A DNA stretch of 64,000 bases from Treponema sp. (GTDB lineage Bacteria; Spirochaetota; Spirochaetia; Treponematales; Treponemataceae): positions 1 through 64,000 of the forward strand of contig JAEEYO010000039.1 of NCBI GenBank assembly GCA_016288205.1, read 5' to 3'. A model generated the notes under the pieces. It was not told the origin of the DNA. It did no database searches and worked only from the letters and a program-made list of their open reading frames with translations. Positions 34,341 through 43,457 of the stretch are shown here, piece after piece; the stretch's first letter is position 1, and each line of letters starts with the position of its first letter. Position numbers and translations under genes: made by a program.

Positions 34341-35252
34341 ATGAACGTGAAAAAGAACGGATTTAAGGCTTTTTGCATGGCTGTCCTTATGTGTTTTTTG
34401 ACAGCCGGAGCTTATGCCCAGAATTCCAATTTCCTGCAGGGTGAGGAGTATTTCCGCAAAAATGAACCGGCAAAGGCCATTCCTCTGCTGGAGACTTCCA
34501 TTACGGAGGGCGGAAACCCAAGGGCATACATTTATCTGTCTCTCTGTTACTATCAGCTTGAGAGGTATCAGGACGCGCTTGAGGTGTGCAACAAGGGAAT
34601 GCTCGCTACGGGTACAAATAAGAAGATAATTGCCTACAATGCCGGAAACATCTGTTTCAAGATGGAAAACTACGGTACGGCGGAAAAATGGTACTCAATG
34701 GCTCTTGCCGCAGATGCCACCTATACACCCGCCATACTCAACAGGGCCCAGGCATTGCTGAAGCAGGGAAGGTATCTTGAAAGCCGTGCTGATTACATAC
34801 GCTATCAGGAGCTTGCCCCCAACAACAAGCAGTATGACGAGATCCAGATTCTCATAGGACTCCTTGACAAGGAAGCGGAGCGTATTGCAGCCGAGGAAGA
34901 AAAGGCAAAGCAGGAGGAGATCCGCATTCAGGCTGAGAACGCAAGGATTGAGGCGGTCAACGCACAGATTGCCGCAGAAGCCGCAGCAAAGGCAGCCGCA
35001 GAGGAAGAGGCAAGGAGAGCCGCGGAAAAAGCAGCCGAAGAGGCGAGAATCCAGCAGGCAAAGGCGGAGGAAGAAGCCCGCATAGCAGCAGAGAAGGCTG
35101 CGGAAGCCGAACGTAAGGCCAAGGAAGATGCCGAGCGTCGGAGAAAACTACTTGATGATGTTGCGTCCTCGTTGCAGGATGCAGAAACAGAAAATATGTC
35201 AGCAGGAGCTGAAGGAACGGTTGATTATGGCTACGAAACAGAACTCGAGTAA
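34341..35252 (+). CDS. Secreted TPR protein with Ala/Glu-rich helical tail
   Basis: A 303-residue protein. It has a signal peptide (residues 1-27, cleaving after GAYA), four or five TPR-like units (about 30-170; for example AYIYLSLCYYQLERYQDALE), and a long single-helix or coiled-coil tail rich in Ala, Glu, Lys and Arg (about 180-280). The RBS GGGAGGA precedes ATG 34341. It overlaps the giant TPR gene by 26 nt, so the two products are probably made together and may interact through their TPR or helical regions in the periplasm. The family is not specifically recognised. Confidence 0.8.
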   Translation: MNVKKNGFKAFCMAVLMCFLTAGAYAQNSNFLQGEEYFRKNEPAKAIPLLETSITEGGNPRAYIYLSLCYYQLERYQDALEVCNKGMLATGTNKKIIAYNAGNICFKMENYGTAEKWYSMALAADATYTPAILNRAQALLKQGRYLESRADYIRYQELAPNNKQYDEIQILIGLLDKEAERIAAEEEKAKQEEIRIQAENARIEAVNAQIAAEAAAKAAAEEEARRAAEKAAEEARIQQAKAEEEARIAAEKAAEAERKAKEDAERRRKLLDDVASSLQDAETENMSAGAEGTVDYGYETELE

Positions 35253-38200
35253 AGAAAGTGTTGAAAGCGGTACCAGCAGAGGTACAAAAAAGACGTCTAC
35301 CACATCGGCAGGAAGAGGCAGACCGGCAGGCAGCGGAACATCCAGGACAAAAAGTTCGGGATCTACGGCTGGTACGGATGCCAAAAGCGGGACAAGAAGC
35401 GCTTCAAGAAGTCCTGCCTCTTCAAAAACGGCGTCATCAGCCTCAAAACCAAGTTCCAGAACAGCGTCAGCGGGTGTAAAGTCAGGAGCTGCAAAACCCG
35501 CTGCAGAAACAAAAGCGGGTGCGACAAGAACCAGGAGCACAGCATCTGCCGCAGGTACGAGAAAAACAAGCGGTGCGTCTTCTACAGGCAGGGCTTCCAC
35601 GGCGAAAAAGGCTGCCGTAAGCACAGGAACCGCGGCTCCCACGGCTGCTTCGGTCTATACGTCATCTTACGGAATCTCATCCCAGACTACGGACGACGGT
35701 CTTTTTACATCCAGCGCGGCATACCGTCCATCTTCCGAGTCCAGGGCGTTCAGGGATCCTTTTGCCGATGACAGCGCGTCTCTTTCATCATCTTCGTCAT
35801 CAAGAGCGGAGGCACAGACCGTAGAGCCAACTCCGACCAGCTCCACCGTGCAGGACTCAATTTCCACGAGGGCATCTTACAACTCAGCTTCCCGCACGTC
35901 TTATTCATCCCTTGCAGACGAGTCTGATGATGAGGAGACCGTATCTTATGAGGACAGTCCCAGTCAGGAGACGGAAGAGACTTATTCCTCAAAGGGAAAT
36001 GCTTCAAAATATGACTCTTATGACGGTGAGAAAAAGAAATCCGGAAAGGGAGGACTTTTTGCTCTTGTGGCCGCCGGTATTCTTCTTGCGGGTGGTGGAG
36101 CGACTTATGCCGTGCTGAACCGAGGAAAAGAATCTAAGCCGGAGGACGTAAAGGCAAGGATCACTCCAAAGGCGGCATCTGAAAGGGAGAATATTCTTTC
36201 ACTTGCAAGCCGCTATATGGACGAGGGTGAATATGGACAGGCCGTTTCCGTGCTTGCTCCCTATGTTTCCGAAAATCCTGATGACAGCGAGGCAGTTTCC
36301 ATGCTTGAGAGGTCACGCAATCTCAGCGGAATGGATCTTGACTATGATCTGGATTCCGGGGATGGGGACGCCAGCAAGGACATACTTGGTGACTACAATA
36401 GATTCATCGCTTCCGGCGACTACCTTGGCGCGGCATCATTTATAAACGGACAGCCTGCCACAAATTTGCAGGAGCAGGGAATTGACGCGGCGAATCTGGT
36501 CTCAAAGGCGATGGTTCTTGAGAACGGTCGTGCCGGAATGAACGGCGGTGATTTTGATACTGCCGAGGCACAGCTTGCAGGATATCTTTCGGACAATCCC
36601 TCGGACAGCGACGTGAACAATATGCTGAGTCAGGTCCGCAGGCTCAAGGCTCTTTCTGCAATGGATGACTCAAATAGCGACGCGGCAAGAAGCGACGGTC
36701 TTGGAGTTACGGAATCACCGGCCCTTGCATCGGCATCCGACAGCGGAGACCTTGGTGCGTTCAGTCTTACACCCGACTCACCGGCTCTTGCTACTGCTGC
36801 GACACCGTCTTCAAGCAGGACTCCGGCAGAATCCACACCAAGGACATCGGGAGAATCTTCGGTACCGGCCTCAAGCAGAACATCAAGCGACTCTTCCGTA
36901 CCATCAACAGCATCCGCGGCAACAACATCAACACCGCCGTCAGTAGCATCTGCGTCAACGCCGGCCGCAAGCACAGGAACGACAAATTCCACACCGGCTT
37001 TCTCTGGAATGAACTCAAGGACCGCAAGCACGACTCCATCTGCTTCAAGCTCATCAAACTCGGGCTCTTCAAATGCACGTTCATCCAACGCGGGTACGAA
37101 TCCGTCGAATACAGGAAATCTTTCGCTCAACGACTCCATCGCGGAAGCTGAGTCAAGATCCTCTGTTCCCACGTCACCCACGGTCAGGGTCGTAAACAAC
37201 GACTCCGCCACATCATCTTCCGTGCCTCTCGCAGCAAATACCAGACCTGCTTCAACTGCGTCAAACAGTTCACCGGCGTCCAGCACGTCCAGTGGATCAA
37301 ATGCCGCAAGCACAGCACGTCCTTCAAATAATTCTTCTATTAATAGCAGCAATGGAAATAGCGCGACAAACGCTAATGCTGCAAGTGGCAATAACGCAAA
37401 TAGCAATGGTGCAAGTAACAGTGGTGCTGGTACCAGTAGAACTCAGGACAGCTCATCGGCTCCGTCCACATACAACAATGCGTATTCACGTCCTGTAACA
37501 CATGAGCGCAAAAACTCAGGTGCATTGAACGACATCCTTTCCGGGGCGACATCAAATTCCGGCACAACTCCAAGCACATCATCCGCATCAAGTTCCAGAC
37601 CCACACGTGCATCAGGTACAATAGGTGCTGACGGAACAGCGACTTCACCTGAGGTTCTTCTCCGCAAATACGGAACAAGGGCAATCTCCCGTGCAGACGC
37701 TCTTGACGTAGGACAGGATTTTATTGATGACGCGAAATACGACGAAGCGATCAACTTGATGAAGGAGCTTCTTACCCTCAACTCAAGGGACATCGAGGCA
37801 AGACGCAAGCTTGAGGAAGCCGAGGCTCTTAAAAAGAAATACGGTGGAAACGACGGCGCAAGAACAACCCAGCAGAATCTTGATTTGGCAAGACGCTGGA
37901 TTGACTCCGGTAACTACGACGATGCCATAACTCTTCTCAACAGCATCCTCAACAAGGATCCGAACAACCGCGAGGCTCAGGAGCTTCTGAAGAAAGCCAT
38001 CGACAGAAAGAACGGAATTGATCCGGCCAAAAAGCAGGCTGAGAGAGATTCCAAGATGGACATGGTAAAGAGACTCCTTGACAATGGTGAGTACGACAAG
38101 GCGATTGCTCTTTTGAATCAGATTCTTGCTGATGACCCGAATGACAGCGAGGCGAGAAATCTTCTTAACAAAGCTGCGGCGGACAAAAAGAACCGTGATG

Positions 38201-41200
38201 CCGAAAACGCGCGCAAAATAAATGACGCGAGAAAGGCCCTTGAAAACGGTGATTACGATGATGCCATAGCCCGGCTGAATGAGATTCTGAAAAATGATCC
38301 GAACAATGCGGAGGCTAAAAATCTCCTGAATCAGGCAAAGGCAGATAAGGCTCGTGCTGATGCTGAAAGAAACGCAAAGATTCAGGAAGCCAAAAAGGAC
38401 ATTGCATCCGGTGACATTGATGATGCCATCGCCGCTCTCCAGAAAATCCTTGCAGAGAATCCTGATGACGCGGAAGCACGCACACTTTTGAATCAGGCGT
38501 TGAACGAAAAGGCAAGGGCAGAGGCAGAGAAAAAAGCTGAGGCAGACAGGCAGGCCAAGCTCGATGAGGCACGTCGCGCACTTGAAAATGGCGACTATGA
38601 CAAGGCTCAGAAGATTTTGAACGAGCTTCTGAAATCAAATCCTGATGATCCCGAGGCAAAGAGACTTTTGAACCAGGCCCAGGAAGCGAAAAAAGATGCC
38701 GCATTGAAAGAAGCCGAGGAAGCAATCAAGAACGGTGACTTCGAAAAGGCGCAGAAAATTCTGAACGACCTGCTCAAAGACAACCCGAACGACAACGACA
38801 CAAAGGCTCTCATGAATCAGATGGTGCAGGAAAAGGCAAAGGCTGAAACCGAAAGACAGAAGAAACTTGACGAGGCACGTGAGGCAATCAAGAACGGTGA
38901 CTACGACAAGGCCCAGAAGATTTTGAACGAGCTTCTCAAGGACAATCCTGATGACGCGACCGCAAAGAGTCTCCTTGATTTTGCGGCAAAGGAAAAGGCT
39001 GCCAAGGAAGCGATGAGGCAGAATAAACTCCGCGAGGCACAGGAAGCGATCCGCAATGGGGATTACGACAAGGCTCAGAAGATTCTGGATGATTTGCTGA
39101 AGGACAATCCTGATGACGCACAGGCAAAGAATCTCTTGAAGCAGGCCCAGGACGCAAAGGCTAAGGCGGAGGCAGACAGACAGGCCAAACTCAAGGAAGC
39201 CGAAAACGCAATCAAGAACGGTGATTACGCAAAGGCCGAGCAGATTTTGGGCTCATTGCTCAAGAATAATCCGGGCGACTCAGACGCAAAGAATCTCTTG
39301 AAGCAGGCTCAGGACGGAAAGGCAAAGGCAGAGGCTGAAAGACAGGCCAAACTCAAGGAAGCCGAGAATGCAATCAAGAACGGTGATTACGACAAAGCCC
39401 AGAAGATTTTGAACGAGCTTTTGAAGGATAATCCCGGAGACAGCGACGCAAAGAATCTCTTGAAGCAGGCTCAGGATGAAAAATCAAAGTCCGAGGCCGA
39501 AAGAAAGAACAAGCTCAAGGAAGCTGAGGACGCAATCAAGAACGGTGATTACGCAAAGGCCGAAAAGATTCTTAACGAGCTTTTGAAAAATAATCCGAAT
39601 GACAGCGATGCGAAAAAGCTTTTGGAACAGAGCAAGAACGCAAAGGCAAAGGCTGACGCTGAAAAGGCAAAGCAGGAAAAACTCGCAAAAGCACAGAAGC
39701 TGATTGATGAGGGCAAATTTGATGAGGCCGAAAAACTTTTGAACGAAGTGCTCAAGGACAATCCGAACGACGCAAAGGCAAAGGAGCTTTTGGGTAAGAC
39801 AAAGGATGAGAAGGCACAGGCTCAGAAAGAAGCCGCTCAGAAAGTAGCCCAGGCAAAGACCGCACTCGCCAACGGTGATTACGACAAGGCAATCTCACTT
39901 TTGAACGAGGCTCTCAAAGCTGACCCGAATAATGCTGAGGCAAAGTCTCTGCTTGAAAAGGCGAAGGAGGCAAAGGCAAATCAGGAGAAGGAAAAGCAGG
40001 CTAAACTTGCCAAGGCACGCTCTCTCATCAACTCCGGTGACTACGACGGTGCAATTTCCTTGCTCAACGATATGCTCAAGGCGGATCCGAATGACTCACA
40101 GGCAAAAACTCTGCTGACTCAGGCCGAGGCGAAAAAAGCCGCTGCTGAACGTGACCGTGCGAACAAACTCAAGCAGGCACAGAACAACATAGATAATGGA
40201 AATTATGATGCCGCAATTGCGACTCTGAACGGACTTCTTCAGAAGAATCCGAATGACGCTGAGGCAAAGAAACTTTTGGATGAGGCGACAAAGAAAAAGG
40301 CCGCCGCTGACAAGATCCGCGATGAGAAGATGGCTCAGGCACAAAAGCACTATGACAACGGTGAGTGGGACAAGGCTATTAATGTGCTCAATGACATCCT
40401 CAAGGACAATCCTAAGGACACTCAGGCAAAGAATCTTCTGAACCAGGCCACAGCGAAAAAACGTGCGGAGGAAAAAGCAGCCGCCGCCGCAAAAGATAAG
40501 GCTGATAAAATAGCGCAGGCAAAGCAGGCGATGAAGGACGGTGATTACGACAAGGCCGTTTCAACACTGACTGCACTTGCACGCTCTTATCCGAATGATC
40601 CCGAAATCAGCTCGCTTTTGGATGAGGCAAAGAAAAAGAAAGCTGATGCGGACCGTGCGAAAAAGATTGCTCAGGCCAAAAAGGACATTGCCGACGGAAA
40701 GTATGACGACGCGATTTCTGCGATGAATGCTCTTCTCAAGACAAATCCAAATGACACAGAGGCAAAGAGTGTTCTCGCCGACGCACAGGCCAAAAAGACA
40801 GCCGCTCAGAATGCCGCCAAGGAAGCCGCACGCAAACAGAATCTTGAGAAGGCAAAGAATGCGATCGCCAAGGGTGATTACGACGGAGCAATCTCAATCC
40901 TGAACGGACTCCTTAAGGAAAATCCGAGCGACAAGGAAGCACAGGCCCTGCTCAAGGAAGCTCAGGACAAGAAGGCTGAAAACGATGTGGCCGCAAAGGC
41001 TGAAAAGGAAAGGCAGGCTAAGCTTGCACAGGCCAGAACCTTGATGGGTAAGGGCGATTACGACGGTGCCATTTCCATACTTGACGGAATGCTCAAGGAC
41101 AATCCAAAGGATGCCGACGCAAAGGCACTCAAGGACGAGGCAACGAAGAAAAAGGCCGCCGCTGCCGCAGAAAAGGCTCGCAACGAAAATCTTGCCAAGG

Positions 41201-43329
41201 CACGCTCTCTGATTGCCGCGGGAAAATATGACGATGCCATCGCTCTGCTTAATGACATGCTTAAGGCTGATCCGAATGACGCACAGGCAAAGACTCTGCT
41301 GACTCAGGCCACAACCAAAAAGGCCGCTGCTGAAAAGGATCGCGCAAATAAACTTGCACAGGCAAGAAACAATATTGACGCTGGAAAGTATGATGCCGCC
41401 ATCTCTACGCTCAACGGACTCCTTAAGACGGATCCGAATGACAAGGAGGCAAAGGCTCTGCTCGATGAGGCTAACGCAAAGAAAGCCGCCGCTGATAAGG
41501 CACACGCTGAAAAAATCAACGAGGCCAAAAAGCAGATTGCGGCAAAGAATTATGACAAGGCCGAGGAAATTCTCAACGGACTTTTGAAGGAGAATCCGAA
41601 CGACACAGAAGCAAAGAATCTGCTCAAGGATTTGAATGCAAAGAGGGATGCTGAGAAGAAGGCGGCCGCAGAGAAGGAAAGGGCGGACAAGCTCGCTCAG
41701 GCACAGAAACTCATTGCCGCAGGTGATTACGACAAGGCTGCTGAAATACTGAACGGTCTTGTTGGCAGCAACTCAAAGGATGCCGACGCACAGAAACTTC
41801 TCAAGGATTTGAACTCCAAGAAGGATGCAGAGACTAAGGCAGCTCAGGAAGCCGCAGAAAAAGCCGCAAGGGAACAGGCAAAACAGCAGGCGGAATCTGA
41901 AATTGCAAAGGGAAAGGCCGCTCTTGCCAAGGGTAATGTTGAGGATGCACTCGATCACTTCGCAAAGGCAAAGAGTCTGCTTCCTGCAAATGATCCTGCG
42001 TACAGCGCCGAAAAACTCGGTGAAATGGCAAAGGCCCTTTATGATGCAGCACAGAACACAAAGAACGCCGCAGATAAGGCCGCTCTTGACAAAGCCGCTG
42101 CTGAATATGCAAATGCCGCTCTCGCAAAGGATCCTTCCAACGCTCCCGCACACTATGTACTTGGTATGCAGGCAATGGATGCGAAGAATTACGCAAAGGC
42201 AGAGACGGAACTTGCGGCAGCCACAAAACTTGATCCGAAGAATGCGACTTACTGGTATCAGCTCGGACGTGCTCAGGCCATGCAGAGAAAGTACGCCCCA
42301 GCAGCAACATCATTCCAGAAAGCCATTGAGTGTGAGCCGACGCTTGCATCCGCTTATTACAACCTTGGATATGTTCAGGAAAAGAGCGGAAACACAGATG
42401 CTGCTCTCACATCCTACCGCAATGCATACAAGGTGGACAGCGGATATGAAAGGGCGTATATGGCGGCAGGTCGTCTCATGTCAAATAACGGCGACTACAA
42501 GGGTGCAATAGACGCGTTCTCAAGTGCCGTGAAGATTAATCCTTCAAACGCTCAGACATATCAGGAGCTCGGACAGGCGTACTCAAACAACGGTGATCTC
42601 AAGGGTGCTGAATCTGCATTCAGAAAGGCTCTCGCTTACATGGATCCGTCAAAACCGGATGCTACTACTTACTACAACTTGTCATCGGTTCTTTCGGAAC
42701 TTGGAAAGTACAGCGAGGGTGTGAATTACGCAAAGCAGGCTTATGACAACCGTGGCACAACATCAAAGGCCGTGCAGGTGAACATAACCTACACTTACGG
42801 ACTCTTGTGTGAAAAGACCGGAAAGATTTCTCAGGCCATCGAACTTTACGAAGAGGCGTTGAGTCTTGACGGAATGCACTTGAAGTCAAAGATTAACCTC
42901 GGTGGACTCTACTTGAAGCAGGGTGACGTTGATTCTGCAATCACATTCCTGACGAGTGCCTACAACCAGGACAGCAGCAACTTTGAGGCAAACAACAACC
43001 TTGGAAACGCGTACAGCCAGAAGGGTGATGCTTCAAATGCGGTCAAGTACTACCAGAATGCACTTAGACTCAATTCTTCCGACAATACCGTGCGTGAGAA
43101 TCTTGCAAAGACCTACGCTGCAGCAGGACAGTACTCAAATGCAAAGGTCGCTTATGAGGATGTGATTGATGCTGAGCCTGAGAACTGGTCTGCATATCTT
43201 GAGGCGGCAAAGGTTGACGTAAAGCTCGGAAACAATGAGGATGCGATTCAGAAGCTGGAATACCTCCAGACTCACAATCCGTCGTTCAGCAGAACCGAGG
43301 TGAACGTAATGCTCAACTCGCTCAGGTAA
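35227..43329 (+). CDS. Giant membrane TPR-repeat protein (2700 residues)
   Basis: Residues 1-274 are low-complexity, rich in Ser, Thr, Ala and Gly. One membrane helix follows (about 275-296, FALVAAGILLAGGG). Residues about 479-808 are a Ser/Ala/Asn-rich linker. Then come about 25 tandem units (about 813-2225), most of 54 residues, each a TPR-type pair (NGDYDKAQKILNELLKDNP) followed by a charged third helix (KAKAEAERQAK). The last part (about 2290-2700) has ordinary 34-residue TPRs. I start at ATG 35227, with AAGGA upstream; a longer in-frame reading overlaps the previous gene further. The bulk is expected to be periplasmic, forming a long superhelical rod. Function unknown. Confidence 0.82.
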   Translation: MATKQNSSKESVESGTSRGTKKTSTTSAGRGRPAGSGTSRTKSSGSTAGTDAKSGTRSASRSPASSKTASSASKPSSRTASAGVKSGAAKPAAETKAGATRTRSTASAAGTRKTSGASSTGRASTAKKAAVSTGTAAPTAASVYTSSYGISSQTTDDGLFTSSAAYRPSSESRAFRDPFADDSASLSSSSSSRAEAQTVEPTPTSSTVQDSISTRASYNSASRTSYSSLADESDDEETVSYEDSPSQETEETYSSKGNASKYDSYDGEKKKSGKGGLFALVAAGILLAGGGATYAVLNRGKESKPEDVKARITPKAASERENILSLASRYMDEGEYGQAVSVLAPYVSENPDDSEAVSMLERSRNLSGMDLDYDLDSGDGDASKDILGDYNRFIASGDYLGAASFINGQPATNLQEQGIDAANLVSKAMVLENGRAGMNGGDFDTAEAQLAGYLSDNPSDSDVNNMLSQVRRLKALSAMDDSNSDAARSDGLGVTESPALASASDSGDLGAFSLTPDSPALATAATPSSSRTPAESTPRTSGESSVPASSRTSSDSSVPSTASAATTSTPPSVASASTPAASTGTTNSTPAFSGMNSRTASTTPSASSSSNSGSSNARSSNAGTNPSNTGNLSLNDSIAEAESRSSVPTSPTVRVVNNDSATSSSVPLAANTRPASTASNSSPASSTSSGSNAASTARPSNNSSINSSNGNSATNANAASGNNANSNGASNSGAGTSRTQDSSSAPSTYNNAYSRPVTHERKNSGALNDILSGATSNSGTTPSTSSASSSRPTRASGTIGADGTATSPEVLLRKYGTRAISRADALDVGQDFIDDAKYDEAINLMKELLTLNSRDIEARRKLEEAEALKKKYGGNDGARTTQQNLDLARRWIDSGNYDDAITLLNSILNKDPNNREAQELLKKAIDRKNGIDPAKKQAERDSKMDMVKRLLDNGEYDKAIALLNQILADDPNDSEARNLLNKAAADKKNRDAENARKINDARKALENGDYDDAIARLNEILKNDPNNAEAKNLLNQAKADKARADAERNAKIQEAKKDIASGDIDDAIAALQKILAENPDDAEARTLLNQALNEKARAEAEKKAEADRQAKLDEARRALENGDYDKAQKILNELLKSNPDDPEAKRLLNQAQEAKKDAALKEAEEAIKNGDFEKAQKILNDLLKDNPNDNDTKALMNQMVQEKAKAETERQKKLDEAREAIKNGDYDKAQKILNELLKDNPDDATAKSLLDFAAKEKAAKEAMRQNKLREAQEAIRNGDYDKAQKILDDLLKDNPDDAQAKNLLKQAQDAKAKAEADRQAKLKEAENAIKNGDYAKAEQILGSLLKNNPGDSDAKNLLKQAQDGKAKAEAERQAKLKEAENAIKNGDYDKAQKILNELLKDNPGDSDAKNLLKQAQDEKSKSEAERKNKLKEAEDAIKNGDYAKAEKILNELLKNNPNDSDAKKLLEQSKNAKAKADAEKAKQEKLAKAQKLIDEGKFDEAEKLLNEVLKDNPNDAKAKELLGKTKDEKAQAQKEAAQKVAQAKTALANGDYDKAISLLNEALKADPNNAEAKSLLEKAKEAKANQEKEKQAKLAKARSLINSGDYDGAISLLNDMLKADPNDSQAKTLLTQAEAKKAAAERDRANKLKQAQNNIDNGNYDAAIATLNGLLQKNPNDAEAKKLLDEATKKKAAADKIRDEKMAQAQKHYDNGEWDKAINVLNDILKDNPKDTQAKNLLNQATAKKRAEEKAAAAAKDKADKIAQAKQAMKDGDYDKAVSTLTALARSYPNDPEISSLLDEAKKKKADADRAKKIAQAKKDIADGKYDDAISAMNALLKTNPNDTEAKSVLADAQAKKTAAQNAAKEAARKQNLEKAKNAIAKGDYDGAISILNGLLKENPSDKEAQALLKEAQDKKAENDVAAKAEKERQAKLAQARTLMGKGDYDGAISILDGMLKDNPKDADAKALKDEATKKKAAAAAEKARNENLAKARSLIAAGKYDDAIALLNDMLKADPNDAQAKTLLTQATTKKAAAEKDRANKLAQARNNIDAGKYDAAISTLNGLLKTDPNDKEAKALLDEANAKKAAADKAHAEKINEAKKQIAAKNYDKAEEILNGLLKENPNDTEAKNLLKDLNAKRDAEKKAAAEKERADKLAQAQKLIAAGDYDKAAEILNGLVGSNSKDADAQKLLKDLNSKKDAETKAAQEAAEKAAREQAKQQAESEIAKGKAALAKGNVEDALDHFAKAKSLLPANDPAYSAEKLGEMAKALYDAAQNTKNAADKAALDKAAAEYANAALAKDPSNAPAHYVLGMQAMDAKNYAKAETELAAATKLDPKNATYWYQLGRAQAMQRKYAPAATSFQKAIECEPTLASAYYNLGYVQEKSGNTDAALTSYRNAYKVDSGYERAYMAAGRLMSNNGDYKGAIDAFSSAVKINPSNAQTYQELGQAYSNNGDLKGAESAFRKALAYMDPSKPDATTYYNLSSVLSELGKYSEGVNYAKQAYDNRGTTSKAVQVNITYTYGLLCEKTGKISQAIELYEEALSLDGMHLKSKINLGGLYLKQGDVDSAITFLTSAYNQDSSNFEANNNLGNAYSQKGDASNAVKYYQNALRLNSSDNTVRENLAKTYAAAGQYSNAKVAYEDVIDAEPENWSAYLEAAKVDVKLGNNEDAIQKLEYLQTHNPSFSRTEVNVMLNSLR
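37663..41900 (+). repeat. Tandem ~162-bp repeat array within the giant TPR gene
   Basis: About 25 in-frame units of mostly 54 codons. Two neighbouring units begin at 39190 and 39352, exactly 162 bp apart, and are nearly identical in protein (LKEAENAIKNGDY start). Units from about 38700 to 39660 are the most alike, indicating recent expansion or gene conversion there. Units near both ends are more diverged. Confidence 0.85.
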
Positions 43330-43363
43330 TCCATTTTCTGAGTAAATATTCGTGAAGAGATTT

Positions 43364-43404
43364 AACGCTGGTTAATCCATTTGGGTTGGCCAGCGTTTTT
43401 TTTT
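43364..43404 (+). terminator. Intrinsic terminator of the TPR operon
   Basis: AACGCTGG (43364-43371) pairs perfectly with CCAGCGTT (43390-43397), followed by a run of nine Ts. Confidence 0.85.
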
Positions 43405-43434
43405 GTGACAGGGCGATGTAAAAAAAATTATGGT

Positions 43435-43457
43435 GAAAAAAAACAGATTTTTCTGTC
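43435..43457 (-). terminator. Short terminator of mutL
   Basis: On the minus strand ACAGA pairs with TCTGT around AAAA directly after the mutL stop, followed by eight Us (43442-43435). The stem is short, so strength is uncertain. Confidence 0.5.

Noticed and set aside
36630..37406. Minus-strand open frame opposite the giant TPR gene
   Set aside because: A shadow of the Ser/Thr/Ala-rich linker in the plus-strand gene; no RBS, and the plus frame continues uninterrupted through recognised domains.
37663..41900. Regularly spaced repeats, considered as a CRISPR array
   Set aside because: Period is about 162 bp, the repeats are coding and in frame, and there are no short conserved repeats with unique spacers.
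43365..43440. Single bidirectional terminator between the TPR and mutL genes
   Set aside because: The perfect plus-strand hairpin lacks a good U-run on the minus strand; a separate short hairpin next to the mutL stop fits better.
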